Shown one piece after another: positions 8,886 to 16,988 of a stretch of 64,000 nucleotides of DNA (positions within the stretch are counted from its first letter, which is position 1; every line of letters starts with the position of its first letter). A model generated the notes under the pieces. That model was not told the DNA's origin. It saw only the letters and a program-made list of their open reading frames with translations, and did no database searches. Position numbers and translations under genes: made by a program. This DNA comes from Sipunculus nudus. Taxonomy: Eukaryota > Annelida > Sipuncula > Golfingiida > Sipunculidae. Location: NCBI GenBank assembly GCA_026874595.1, contig CM049306.1, forward strand, positions 77,654,142-77,718,141. Reading direction: 5' to 3'.

Positions 8886-10148
8886 ATGGTAGACGTTATA
8901 GACAAATTCTCGAGGCCTTCGTTTTCGGCGCCAGGTGACGTGTTTCTGGTGACAGACGTGTCAGGTGATACGCGTATATGCAGACCCCGTTCACAGACAG
9001 TGAACGTATTCTACGGCCTCAACTGCAAGACAGGCGCGTCATCACTATGCGTTGTGAACAAAACCCACATTTACATCTTGAGCGACCTACAGGGTAACGC
9101 AGACGAACACAGTATAGTTCCCGTAAGAATAGAACTGAACGGACGCGCACATGTGATGCCCGCCAGAGGATACCACCAGATTTGCAGATTTTGGCTCTGC
9201 GCACCGTACAGAACGGGAAACCGTGTGACCCTCCCTGAAAACACCGTAGGCAGCATACTGGGCATTACCGACAGAGAGTGTATCACCTGGCTACAGAGTC
9301 GGACGTTGGCCAACAGCCATGTTGTGCACCCCAGTTGGCTGTTCGTTCACGGGAGGGGGAAAGGAAAGTACGCCGGATTTGCAGAGATCGATAACATCCC
9401 TGTTTACACAAACAACACCAACCCGTCAGATGTAACCGATATAATGGCCAGAACAGGTCCGCAGTTGTTTTATCAAGCTAGCTGTAAAAGTTTTTGGACG
9501 TACTTTTGTGACAACGGCGCAGCGACGGGCGCCGTACCTGCAGTGCCGCCAGCCCTAGTGAAGCATTCACTTTTCACGTCTTGCATGGGTGAACAGTCAG
9601 AAGACGAAACGTATTCACACAATGGGTGGGGTGGCCCGCAAGCTGCCGTACAGTGTCTGTGCGCATCTCTCCAGGCGGGTTGGCGTGGCCCAACAGAGAC
9701 GCCTGTGGAGGCAGGGAACCCTAACCGCTTTGTGCGGGTGTCGTGTGTGTCACAACACAAGAACTCGGCCATGCCAGGATGGTTAGGTAACCTGTGCAAC
9801 CGTGTTACAGGAGCCAGGCGTGCTGTCCCAGGGAGTACGTACACGCGTGTCAGCAGGCAGATAGCTGACGCAGAGAAGGACATGTCAAAGCATGGCATTG
9901 ATAGGATGCTAGAGGAAAGGAGTACCACATGCAAGTTCAAATTGCAGACTGCTGTACCTGAACTGTCCGATCCAAACACACCGTCGCAGTCAGAACAGAA
10001 CCGTCGTGCGGGTAGCGTTTGCATTGACCTGCCGCAGAACATATGGGAACTTAAACTACTGGACGATGAATACGTGTTGTATATGTGTGCTAGCTGTGGT
10101 TTGTGGCGCGACCTGCTGAAAGGTCGCACAAATTATTTTACCATGTGA
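8886..10148 (+). CDS. Unrecognised protein, 420 aa, paralogue candidate of 23822-24538
   Basis: The track of open codons begins at a GTG (8853), but the first ATG is 8886, preceded by a TATTATTTG element at 8823-8831. Three blocks resemble the 238-aa product of 23822-24538: a V-x-VF-x2-L...N...TDL-like block at about 39-68, an F-x2-G-x-GKGK-x3-F block at 153-165, and a C-terminal AGS-[VI] block followed by a Cys-rich end. I infer that the two are paralogues and that this one has a large insertion. No enzymatic motif is seen. It is the nested gene closest to terminase exon 1. Confidence 0.85.
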   Translation: MVDVIDKFSRPSFSAPGDVFLVTDVSGDTRICRPRSQTVNVFYGLNCKTGASSLCVVNKTHIYILSDLQGNADEHSIVPVRIELNGRAHVMPARGYHQICRFWLCAPYRTGNRVTLPENTVGSILGITDRECITWLQSRTLANSHVVHPSWLFVHGRGKGKYAGFAEIDNIPVYTNNTNPSDVTDIMARTGPQLFYQASCKSFWTYFCDNGAATGAVPAVPPALVKHSLFTSCMGEQSEDETYSHNGWGGPQAAVQCLCASLQAGWRGPTETPVEAGNPNRFVRVSCVSQHKNSAMPGWLGNLCNRVTGARRAVPGSTYTRVSRQIADAEKDMSKHGIDRMLEERSTTCKFKLQTAVPELSDPNTPSQSEQNRRAGSVCIDLPQNIWELKLLDDEYVLYMCASCGLWRDLLKGRTNYFTM

Positions 10149-10397
10149 AATCATAGTGTGTTTCATTGTAAGAACCACTGCTGTATTTACAACAATGATT
10201 ATTAAAAGTATATAACAAGCGATAACACTGGCGTGAGCATTTTTCATATGTGTAACCTCTACCACGGACGTTCATGTGTCATATGAAAGATACTAATAAT
10301 CATTGCACGTTATCATTCATTATTCACATCATCCCTCCCTTCCCTCACACACATCCATGCGACCCAGTGGCTTTATCCCAGCTACAGTTATACTTAC

Positions 10398-11549
10398 ATT
10401 TTGATTCCCCAAGCTGAGGAAAAACATTTCCGTGTGCAACCCGTTTTCAAAATGTATCGCCAACTTCGGTTCGTACATAGGATTTTGCTGATTGACGGTC
10501 GTTCGGAAACGTAGTTTGGCTTTGGCGTCCAAATGATCGAGTATCAGCTGCATGGAGTTGACGTGTTGCACAGTATCTGCCTTTACCTTACGGCTGAGAT
10601 CATGCGAACACGAAAAATATGCAAACCGCATATCAGTCGCCCGCATGCCCGCCGCCAGCGTGACCTGTGTGATGTATGTTTTGCCCATGCGCCTGGGAAC
10701 GAGGGCCACGCATATATTTGACGTCCGGCTTTCGGTCATAACACGCAGGCTGTATCCTCCCGCTATGAAAAATCGTTTGATGATCCGCTGCAACATGTGG
10801 TTGTGCTCCGGCGCACGCGCTGCGGCAGAAAAGGCGACGATATGCATAACCATGAGACCCTGAAACGGTTCAAGAACGATGTCTTTGTATTTAAAAAACA
10901 AATGTAACAAACTAAGCCAGTTGAGCACCGCTCGCGTTTCAGTGTTCTGCCACACGCTTTCATCCAAAGCCAGCCTGTCTGAGGGAGACACTGGTCGCAA
11001 CCGTGAAGACATCCCGGTCACAGAGTGTTTCATCCAGTCGTGCAATTCAAACAGGGTCATGGGTATCTGTGAAGCCAGGGGAATGCAGACGTGCGCATGG
11101 TTCTGGCGAACTCCCGCTTCTGTGTTGAGCCATATGTCAGTGAAACTGCGTGATGACGGACTACGGTTATGCGAGTCAAACTCCTTGTACAAGTCGTCCG
11201 CTTTGCCATTTTGGAGCAGTTCGGCATTGCCCTGTAACCGGCAAACACCCGACCTCCAGAACAGGTAATCGTCGAACACATCATCCACCACCCAAGAGAA
11301 CAGTGGGTGTCTCAAAGTGCAGTCAGGGACGTCACGCACTAAAGGGTGTTGGTTGACCTGCCATTCCCTGGGGCGGTATGCAGTGACAGGGTAAACCCGT
11401 GGCGCGGTGTTCCACGCTTCACTCTCGCGATCATTATGTGTGATGTCACGATTGCTGCCGCGAACAGCCGTCTGCCCTTCTGTCTTCTGTGATTTTTTCC
11501 GATTTTGAACAGACCCGTAGGTTTGTCCGGTTATGCCTCTGACATCCAT
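10398..11549 (-). CDS. Terminase ATPase/nuclease subunit, exon 1
   Basis: This encodes the N-terminal 384 residues of the packaging ATPase. The Walker A-type loop VPRRMGKT is at residues 284-291, and a serine-containing C-motif-like region follows. The frame continues 22 codons past the donor to a stop at 10329, but that tail reads intron. The donor AAT|GTAAGT matches consensus, and Walker B lies in exon 2, as expected for a gene split between the two motifs. Upstream on the minus strand, TATATAT and GTTTATTTG elements at 11611-11626 lie about 65 nt before ATG 11549. The joined product is 814 residues. Confidence 0.92.
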
Positions 11550-11610
11550 GAGGACGCATCAACGTTGAATATACAATGACAGGTTATGTGTCAGTCCAAT
11601 CCATGTTACA

Positions 11611-11626
11611 TATATATCAAATAAAC
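11611..11626 (-). promoter_or_regulatory. Terminase promoter element
   Basis: On the minus strand GTTTATTTG is directly followed by ATATATA, ending about 62 nt before the terminase ATG. The TTTATTTG core recurs before several other genes here. Confidence 0.5.
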
Positions 11627-11934
11627 GTGTACACGGGTATACCATCACAAGGTCAGTTCACCGTGTAAGAAAACGGCCATACGCGACAGACAGTCTGAAC
11701 TATACGCCTTTTCACCGGTGCAGTCGCACCTATTACAAAGCGCACGTGCGGTGCACTGACCTGGTTTTCTCCGTGTCTCATAAATTATCAGGGTTTACGT
11801 CAGACCTGTTTTTTTGTGCCTGAACACTCGCCGCCGTCTAGACAAAACAGGCATGTCACGGCACGTTCCCAAGGCCGACGTGCCGCAGCCCCCCCCCCCA
11901 TACATACGAGTAGTTTCGTTGCGCAACAACAACA

Positions 11935-11961
11935 CACGTGCACATGATGGTCACGTGCACA
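11935..11961. repeat. Direct repeat CACGTGCACA x2
   Basis: Two identical 10-bp copies start 17 bp apart (11935-11944 and 11952-11961), each built on a CACGTG palindrome. They lie between two divergent promoters. Confidence 0.75.
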
Positions 11962-12123
11962 CTAGAGTGCCCTATCACTTTCGAATGCAAGTGGCAACCT
12001 GTTTGGGACACTGACCTTGGAAACGTGTCATGCCTGAACATGTTTTTGTCGAACGGTCATTGACAGAAGAGGGTCGTGTGCAACGTCGCAGAAAAACGCT
12101 GATGTAACCACACGCACTGTCCA

Positions 12124-12130
12124 TATAAAG
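12124..12130 (+). promoter_or_regulatory. TATA box of first IAP gene
   Basis: TATAAAG lies 76 nt before ATG 12206. Confidence 0.6.
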
Positions 12131-12205
12131 GATAGTACGTGACGAGGCAGCATTGAATGCACCAGACATTCTTGTAGACGTGTTGTTCCGAATTAAGTGA
12201 TCGGG

Positions 12206-13093
12206 ATGGGTAAAGGAAACAGTAAATTCCGTTGGCAACAGCTGGCCGAAACGCCAGATGTGAAGGTCAAACGTATGAAGAGCGAACTGTGCCGCAGGAA
12301 AACGTTTGAAAGTTGGCCAGGAAAAGATATGATCAAACCCCGCATGATGGCTGCTTCGGGGTTTTACTACGACGACATTTCTGCCGTGATCAACTGCGCC
12401 TTTTGTGCAGCATCTTTCACTGAGTATCCCACAGGTTTCTGTCCTATGTGGTTCCATATGTTGTACTTTGGAAACGCATGTCCCTTTATCAACGGGAAAC
12501 CGACTGACAACATCCCGGCGCCAGACAGTCTTGATCCAACGTCATTTCACACTATGGAGGCTTTGGGAATACGCAAGCACAACCCTGTCGTACCCGCCAT
12601 GGGAACACTTGAGGAGAGACTTGACTCGTTCAAACCGTTACACCGCCGCTGGCCAATAGGGACTGTGCCCCCATCCGAGCAAATGGCTGAAGCAGGTTTT
12701 TTTCATCTAGGAGTAGGCGCACAGACCCGATGCTTCTGCTGCGGTAAGAAGTGCGGGGAGTTTGGACCAAACGATGACCCATGGAAAGCACACGAAAGGT
12801 TTAGCCCAAAATGTCTGTTTGTTATCCGCTGTAAGCCACGATCAGTTGCCGACCAGCAAAGACGTCCCAGCCACGGCGCACGACATGACACATTCGATGT
12901 CGGCGGTGAAACGTTCGGCCGTGCGGAAACAGGACGCACATTGTTGTGCACCGTCTGCTTAGAAAACGAAGTGGAGGTTATCTTTTTCCCCTGCAAACAT
13001 ATAATCGTCTGCAACCAGTGTGCTCTGTGTTTGCTCCACTGTCCCGTGTGCCGTGAACCTATATATGGCAGTGCAAACGTGTTCATCGCTTGA
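12206..13093 (+). CDS. IAP protein, BIR-BIR-RING
   Basis: An inhibitor-of-apoptosis family protein of 295 residues, expected to bind caspases or pro-apoptotic partners through BIR domains and to transfer ubiquitin through its RING. BIR1 (about 31-93) keeps the zinc ligands Cys64, Cys67, His84 and Cys92 but lacks the usual Trp after the CxxC. BIR2 (about 140-205) is standard, with Cys176, Cys179, His196 and Cys203. The C3HC4 RING has Cys248, Cys251, Cys263, His265, Cys269, Cys272, Cys279 and Cys282. The start is ATG 12206; a GTG three codons earlier is rejected. The product begins MGKGNS, which fits an N-myristoylation signal. It is the first of three IAP genes in a row on this strand. Confidence 0.95.
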   Translation: MGKGNSKFRWQQLAETPDVKVKRMKSELCRRKTFESWPGKDMIKPRMMAASGFYYDDISAVINCAFCAASFTEYPTGFCPMWFHMLYFGNACPFINGKPTDNIPAPDSLDPTSFHTMEALGIRKHNPVVPAMGTLEERLDSFKPLHRRWPIGTVPPSEQMAEAGFFHLGVGAQTRCFCCGKKCGEFGPNDDPWKAHERFSPKCLFVIRCKPRSVADQQRRPSHGARHDTFDVGGETFGRAETGRTLLCTVCLENEVEVIFFPCKHIIVCNQCALCLLHCPVCREPIYGSANVFIA

Positions 13094-13269
13094 ACCTATC
13101 GAACCATGTGAATAGTACAGTGACCGTTAACTTTCACGAAATTAGGAATATACTAATATGTGTTAAGTGTTAACATATCAGTGTCATCATCATATGTACA
13201 CCTCTGTATGTAAAACAAACCATACTCGCTCATACGAGTGTCAAGGACGTGATGTCTTTGTAAGAGGAT

Positions 13270-13497
13270 ATGACTGCTAATCACGTACCGGATACCCTGC
13301 TACTTAAATGTGGTTTATGGAAACAATGTATAAAACGTCGTTGGTCGTATGTTTCGGTTATGACGCACACCAGCAGGGAGTTTTTTTGGTGTTTACGTAG
13401 TTATTTGATATATGTGTTTGTGAGTCACGTTACCCCTGCCATTAAACATGTTTTACAAAACGTTGTTTGTGCGTGTTGTGGAATTTCCTATGTTTGA
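13270..13497 (+). CDS. Possible small protein, 75 aa
   Basis: An ATG-initiated frame with a hydrophobic stretch (about residues 38-52) and a Cys-rich end, followed by an AATAAA at 13608. No clear TATA box is placed before it and no family is recognised. It may be a chance frame in AT-rich DNA, or a leftover of an older gene. Confidence 0.2.
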   Translation: MTANHVPDTLLLKCGLWKQCIKRRWSYVSVMTHTSREFFWCLRSYLIYVFVSHVTPAIKHVLQNVVCACCGISYV

Positions 13498-13517
13498 CGT
13501 CATGTCTGCTTTCTTGC

Positions 13518-13525
13518 TATATAAG
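13518..13525 (+). promoter_or_regulatory. TATA box with no obvious coding gene
   Basis: TATATAAG is followed by only a 16-codon frame (ATG near 13540) and then AATAAA at 13608-13613. It may drive a very short transcript or an alternative leader for the spliced IAP gene. Confidence 0.45.
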
Positions 13526-13690
13526 CTCAGCACAACAGAATGTTCAGCATAAACGCCGCGGACGTCGACTGTTCAGTTTCGGCATCATAAGTCAGCATCC
13601 TGTCATTAATAAACGGAGTGACTGTTATTTGGCACAGGGCTCTACAATTGATTCCATATGACTATCGTGCTGCTGAGCTCGTCTGGAACT

Positions 13691-13697
13691 TATATAC
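13691..13697 (+). promoter_or_regulatory. TATA box of spliced IAP gene
   Basis: TATATAC lies only 22 nt before ATG 13719, so the leader would be very short. The stronger TATA box at 13518 could be used instead. Confidence 0.5.
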
Positions 13698-13718
13698 ACC
13701 ACAGGTTGTCTGTCCAAT

Positions 13719-14489
13719 ATGGTAACTATATATAATAACTTGACGGGAGAGATTGTCAGTGACCGTGAACATTACAGATATGAGATCAACCGGCTGGTGT
13801 CATACAAAACGTGGCCGAAAGGAAACCCAGCATTTCCGACAGCTCTGGCAAAAGTCGGGTTCTATTATACAGGGCGTGAAGATGAGGTAAAGTGCTTTGT
13901 TTGTGACATTCGTCTGAAACGTTGGGTGGAAACGGACCTCCCGTTGTCCGAACACGAGAGACACGCTCCTAGGTGCCAGTTCATTTTAGGAATCGACATT
14001 GGAAATGTTCCTATGGTCGCTGAAAATGAAGTGTTTTCGTTGGACAGAATACGCGAAGAAGAACGCAAGGTCACATTACTGAGACAGACTGCCTCTGAGA
14101 CAACAGGTGGAGCAAGTGGTAGCGCTACATCTAACACAAACAATGTGCCCTTACCGTTTATATTCACCTTCTTTGGCAACACTGGAGCAAAATGTAAAGT
14201 GCCACAACTGAAGATTGCTGTGAAGGAAACTTTAACTTCATTGCAACCCAACAATGAAGGGCGTTCTCCACAGTCCCATGTTCAAGCTGCTGCTGGCCCG
14301 TCCAGCATGCCCGCTGCATTCAATACAGGTCAGGATAAACCTCGGGAAGCAGAAACGGGTAGGGAAAAACCTCGGGCTCTAACACCGTCAAATTCTACAC
14401 CGGGCATGTCGACATTGAGCCAGGATATGCAGAACCTATCTTTGCAGAGAACCAGTGTCAGCACGTCCAATATTCCAGAGACCCCTGGG
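13719..14489 (+). CDS. IAP protein BIR-BIR-UBA-RING, exon 1
   Basis: The first 257 codons of a spliced IAP gene. BIR1 (about 23-88) has the standard ligands Cys59, Cys62, His79 and Cys86 and the usual Trp69. A long Ser/Thr/Pro-rich linker follows. Exon 1 ends at a consensus donor GGG|GTAAGT in phase 0; without splicing, translation would stop two codons later. Exon 2 supplies a second BIR, a UBA domain and a RING, giving a 621-residue protein with the domain order of cellular IAPs such as cIAP or XIAP. Unspliced message would make a single-BIR protein without RING, which could be a regulated alternative. Confidence 0.9.
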
Positions 14490-14711
14490 GTAAGTTAAAT
14501 GTTTGCAATCACGTTATAGAGCTGATACATACATAGCGAAACTGTCAAATTGTTATACATTTGATCATAGATTACAGCGCATGTAAAGGTTTGCGGGGTG
14601 TTTTGCTGTTGTGAGAAACGTATGGGTAACATGTGCGTTTAACTGAAACGGACATATGATCATGTGGACGTCATTGCACGTTACGACAATAAAGTCTGTT
14701 CTGTTTTTCAG
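14490..14711 (+). other. 222-nt intron of IAP gene
   Basis: Donor GTAAGT at 14490 and acceptor TTTTTCAG ending at 14711, both phase 0, with a pyrimidine-rich tract before the acceptor. The intron contains several stop codons in the exon 1 frame. An in-frame ATG at 14664 inside the intron could start an alternative exon-2-only product. Confidence 0.8.
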
Positions 14712-15806
14712 GCACCTGATGAGATGTGTGACGCGGCAAGCATCAGAACGATGATGCACCACGCGGCACATCCACAATACGCTGACGTAGCGATCCGGTT
14801 CAGGTCATTCAGACTGTGGCAGGCGTCGTCAATTCAACCTGTCGCCAGACTCTGTCAAGCGGGCTTCTTTTACATAGGCCAGGACGACCGTGTACGCTGT
14901 TTTATGTGCGGAGGTGGACTTTGTAATTGGGATGCAGACGATAATCCTTGGACCGAACACGCACGTTGGTTCCCCCGCTGTGAGTTCCTGAATGCATGCA
15001 GACACATACCGGAGGTCCAGAATGCCATCAACGGTATGATAGACCAGTCTGAACAGGCGGGTGAGAACCGTTCACGAACTGATATTTCTGACGTTGTTGC
15101 TTCTTTTATGACTACACCAATGGTTAAAGAGGCACTTGAAATGGGCTTTACAAGGGATAGCATTAAGGGTGCTATGCGACTAAAGGGACGGGCATGTGTT
15201 GACATCAATGAACTGATGGATGCTGTAAAAAAGTTTGAAGTGACTCAAAGCCGTTTTGAAAAAACAGTCACATATGCAAACATTGCACATACAGAGATTG
15301 ATTCGGAGGATGAAAACGAACCGGAAAATGCTTCTACCTCTGTTGCAGCCTCAGCGTGCAAGAACGGCGAGTGTGGAACAAGCCAGGGTGAGGAGGCAAC
15401 AGGAACGAGCACCCAGAAAACAGAGAAATGTTCTGATAGCTCTAAGAAACGTAAGAAAAAGAAGACACAGAAGAAGAAGCAAAATAAGAAAAGCGAACAG
15501 GTCCCACAGCCGACACCTGGTAGCGCCGGGGAAACAGCAGATGACAAAGAAAGCGAAAAGGCTCCACAGCCGACAGGTAGTAGCGCCGGGGAAACGGCTG
15601 ATGACAAAGAACGCCGTGATACACTTTCCGAAGAAATACAGGCACTCCGCGACAAGACGAAGTGCAAAGTCTGTCTGACGAGCGAGGTTAACATCGTCTT
15701 CTTACCATGCAGCCATTTGGTCTGTTGCCTTGACTGTTCCCTGCAGCTGCAAAAATGTCCCATTTGTCGTGAACTCATTAAAGCCACAGTGAAAACATTT
15801 ATGTGA
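14712..15806 (+). CDS. IAP protein BIR-BIR-UBA-RING, exon 2
   Basis: Residues 258-621 of the spliced IAP. BIR2 (about 287-350) has ligands Cys320, Cys323, His340 and Cys347. A UBA-type ubiquitin-binding domain covers about 394-434 (VKEALEMGFTRDSIKGAM). A Lys-rich tract and two copies of a 20-residue repeat (518-537 and 538-557) follow, and the RING (Cys575, Cys578, Cys590, His592, Cys596, Cys599, Cys606, Cys609) ends the protein. The frame also extends 16 codons into the intron to ATG 14664, so an exon-2-only BIR-UBA-RING product of 380 residues is possible. The domain calls are strong. Confidence 0.92.
   Translation, partial: APDEMCDAASIRTMMHHAAHPQYADVAIRFRSFRLWQASSIQPVARLCQAGFFYIGQDDRVRCFMCGGGLCNWDADDNPWTEHARWFPRCEFLNACRHIPEVQNAINGMIDQSEQAGENRSRTDISDVVASFMTTPMVKEALEMGFTRDSIKGAMRLKGRACVDINELMDAVKKFEVTQSRFEKTVTYANIAHTEIDSEDENEPENASTSVAASACKNGECGTSQGEEATGTSTQKTEKCSDSSKKRKKKKTQKKKQNKKSEQVPQPTPGSAGETADDKESEKAPQPTGSSAGETADDKERRDTLSEEIQALRDKTKCKVCLTSEVNIVFLPCSHLVCCLDCSLQLQKCPICRELIKATVKTFM
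15492..15611 (+). repeat. Two tandem 60-bp repeats in IAP linker
   Basis: Copies at 15492-15551 and 15552-15611 encode near-identical 20-residue units ending in SAGETADDKE, just before the RING domain. Confidence 0.85.
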
Positions 15807-16123
15807 ATGACACACAAGGGTCATATGATGGTAAATAACGATTCGTGCGTATACTACACCGACACGCAGTGTGAAAAGAGGTACAATATTTGACTCTCCC
15901 CCTAAGTGTTGTTACTGCTACCGCTTCATTTCTGATACATACATATTTGCCATATACAGTTAGTGGTGTGTATGTATCATGTATAGCCCCCGTTACACCA
16001 CGTAGATCGCTTAGCATAAAGGCACGTGGTCTGCCGTGTTGCACAACACATATTCCCCACGTCTTCCATATATAGCCGCGCTCCAGGGACTGCACTGCAG
16101 TCTGTACTCGACCATCCGTTAAC
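15807..16123. other. Intergenic region between IAP genes
   Basis: 317 nt holding a CACGTG near 16023 and the TATATATAG box at about 16068-16075 of the third IAP gene. A 135-codon minus-strand frame crosses the whole gap and both gene ends; it has no other support. Confidence 0.5.
16068..16075 (+). promoter_or_regulatory. TATA box of third IAP gene
   Basis: ATATATAG lies about 49 nt before ATG 16124. Confidence 0.6.
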
Positions 16124-16711
16124 ATGTCTGACATATCTCTCTCCGTGCCCGCCATGAGAAAGGTAACAACGTTAACTGAGGTTGTAGGACAGGAGGTATT
16201 ACCCACCGTCTATTTAACTCAGCCTTCTATGCAACAGTACATAGATCGCCTGGCGTCGTTTTTACCGAACTGGCCTGTACGCGACATACAAAAGCCTGCC
16301 AGGCTGGCAGAAGCTGGCTTGTATTACACGGGCAGCGCAGACAAGGTTAAGTGTTTCCAATGCGGTGTCCTTCTTGACCAGTGGTTGCCAGAACACGACC
16401 CGTGGGTAGAGCATGCCAAACGGACACATGGATGCTCTTTCCTGGATGCACGCCTAAGCGTAACCTCGCATGAAAACGTCTTGGCGTCACCCAAAACTAC
16501 CGATCAACAAACAAGACGTCAAACCCCAATACAAGACGAAGGACAAAACGAGGACAGGTGTTTGTGCAAGGTGTGTTTTGCAGAGGAAGTGAGTGTCGTC
16601 TTCTTGCCTTGCAATCACCTGCTGGTGTGCAACACATGCTCTGCTCAGCTTCAGGTTTGCCCCCAATGCAATGTGCGCGCATCAAACAAGATACGTATAT
16701 ATTTATGTTGA
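16124..16711 (+). CDS. IAP protein, BIR-RING
   Basis: A compact 195-residue IAP. One BIR (about 40-106) has ligands Cys77, Cys80, His97 and Cys104, with Trp87 in the standard place. A short linker leads to a C3HC4 RING (Cys148, Cys151, Cys163, His165, Cys169, Cys172, Cys179, Cys182). This single-BIR plus RING form is common among viral IAPs. It probably arose by duplication within this cluster, since the RING is close to those of its two neighbours. Confidence 0.95.
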   Translation: MSDISLSVPAMRKVTTLTEVVGQEVLPTVYLTQPSMQQYIDRLASFLPNWPVRDIQKPARLAEAGLYYTGSADKVKCFQCGVLLDQWLPEHDPWVEHAKRTHGCSFLDARLSVTSHENVLASPKTTDQQTRRQTPIQDEGQNEDRCLCKVCFAEEVSVVFLPCNHLLVCNTCSAQLQVCPQCNVRASNKIRIYLC

Positions 16712-16834
16712 GTATCGACTAAAACATTGTTGTACTGGCGCGCGGACTTTATTACCCACGGACCATGTGTATTATCAGTCGTATATTCTAGAACAGTTCG
16801 TATAACGGCCCCTGTGGATATTGTGTATTACTGT

Positions 16835-16885
16835 ATATGAAATAAAACAGGTTTATGTAGATATGAAATAAAACAGGTTTATGTA
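16835..16885 (+). repeat. 25-bp tandem repeat carrying AATAAA
   Basis: Two identical 25-bp copies (16835-16859 and 16861-16885), one base apart, each contain AATAAA. They probably provide duplicated poly(A) signals for the third IAP gene. Confidence 0.85.
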
Positions 16886-16935
16886 CAGCTCCGGTTAGCC
16901 CGGGCGCGTATTTACTGCATGTTTGTTACATATCG

Positions 16936-16941
16936 TATAAA
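16936..16941 (+). promoter_or_regulatory. TATA box of 16989 gene
   Basis: TATAAA lies 53 nt before ATG 16989. This makes the in-frame GTG at 16968 too close to the expected transcript start to serve as initiator. Confidence 0.5.
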
Positions 16942-16988
16942 CCGTCGTATCCATAACCGTCTTTATCGTGTTTTTGTTGATATTTGTG

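Larger units (their letters stand above)
4586..10397 (-). other. Terminase intron with five nested genes
   Basis: On the minus strand the donor AAT|GTAAGT at 10398/10397 and the acceptor TTTCAG|GC at 4586/4585 match splice consensus and are both phase 0. The 5812-nt intron contains complete genes at 4707-4958, 5065-6153, 7225-8796 and 8886-10148 (plus strand) and 6261-7019 (minus). Mammalian herpesvirus terminase genes also have an intron carrying opposite-strand genes. Removal of this intron has not been shown experimentally here. Confidence 0.85.
11550..12205. other. Intergenic regulatory region
   Basis: This 656-nt gap separates terminase from the IAP cluster. It contains the terminase TATA/TTTATTTG region (11611-11626), CACGTG at 11743-11748, a C11 run (11889-11899), two copies of CACGTGCACA (11935-11944 and 11952-11961), and the IAP TATA box (12124-12130). 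A 66-codon plus frame (11814-12014) and a 160-codon minus frame crossing into the IAP gene are not convincing as genes. Confidence 0.6.
13094..13718. other. Intergenic region between IAP genes
   Basis: This 625-nt AT-rich gap contains an inverted repeat GTTAA-GTG-TTAAC near 13161, a doubtful 75-codon frame (13270-13497), a strong TATATAAG at 13518-13525 with AATAAA only 83 nt downstream (13608-13613), and the TATA box of the next IAP gene (13691-13697). Confidence 0.55.

Noticed and set aside
9473-10129. 218-codon minus-strand frame
   Set aside because: It is antisense to the 8886-10148 gene, within the terminase intron. Ser/Cys-rich composition mirrors the opposite strand.
11975-12457. 160-codon minus-strand frame
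   Set aside because: It lies antisense to the start of a clear IAP gene and has no recognisable features or promoter.
15245-15817. 190-codon minus-strand frame
   Set aside because: It is the antisense shadow of the low-complexity Lys-rich part and RING of the IAP gene; its Ser/Phe-rich repeats mirror the coding repeats.
15799-16206. 135-codon minus-strand frame across the gap between IAP genes
   Set aside because: It overlaps both IAP genes and the TATA box of the third, and shows no family features.
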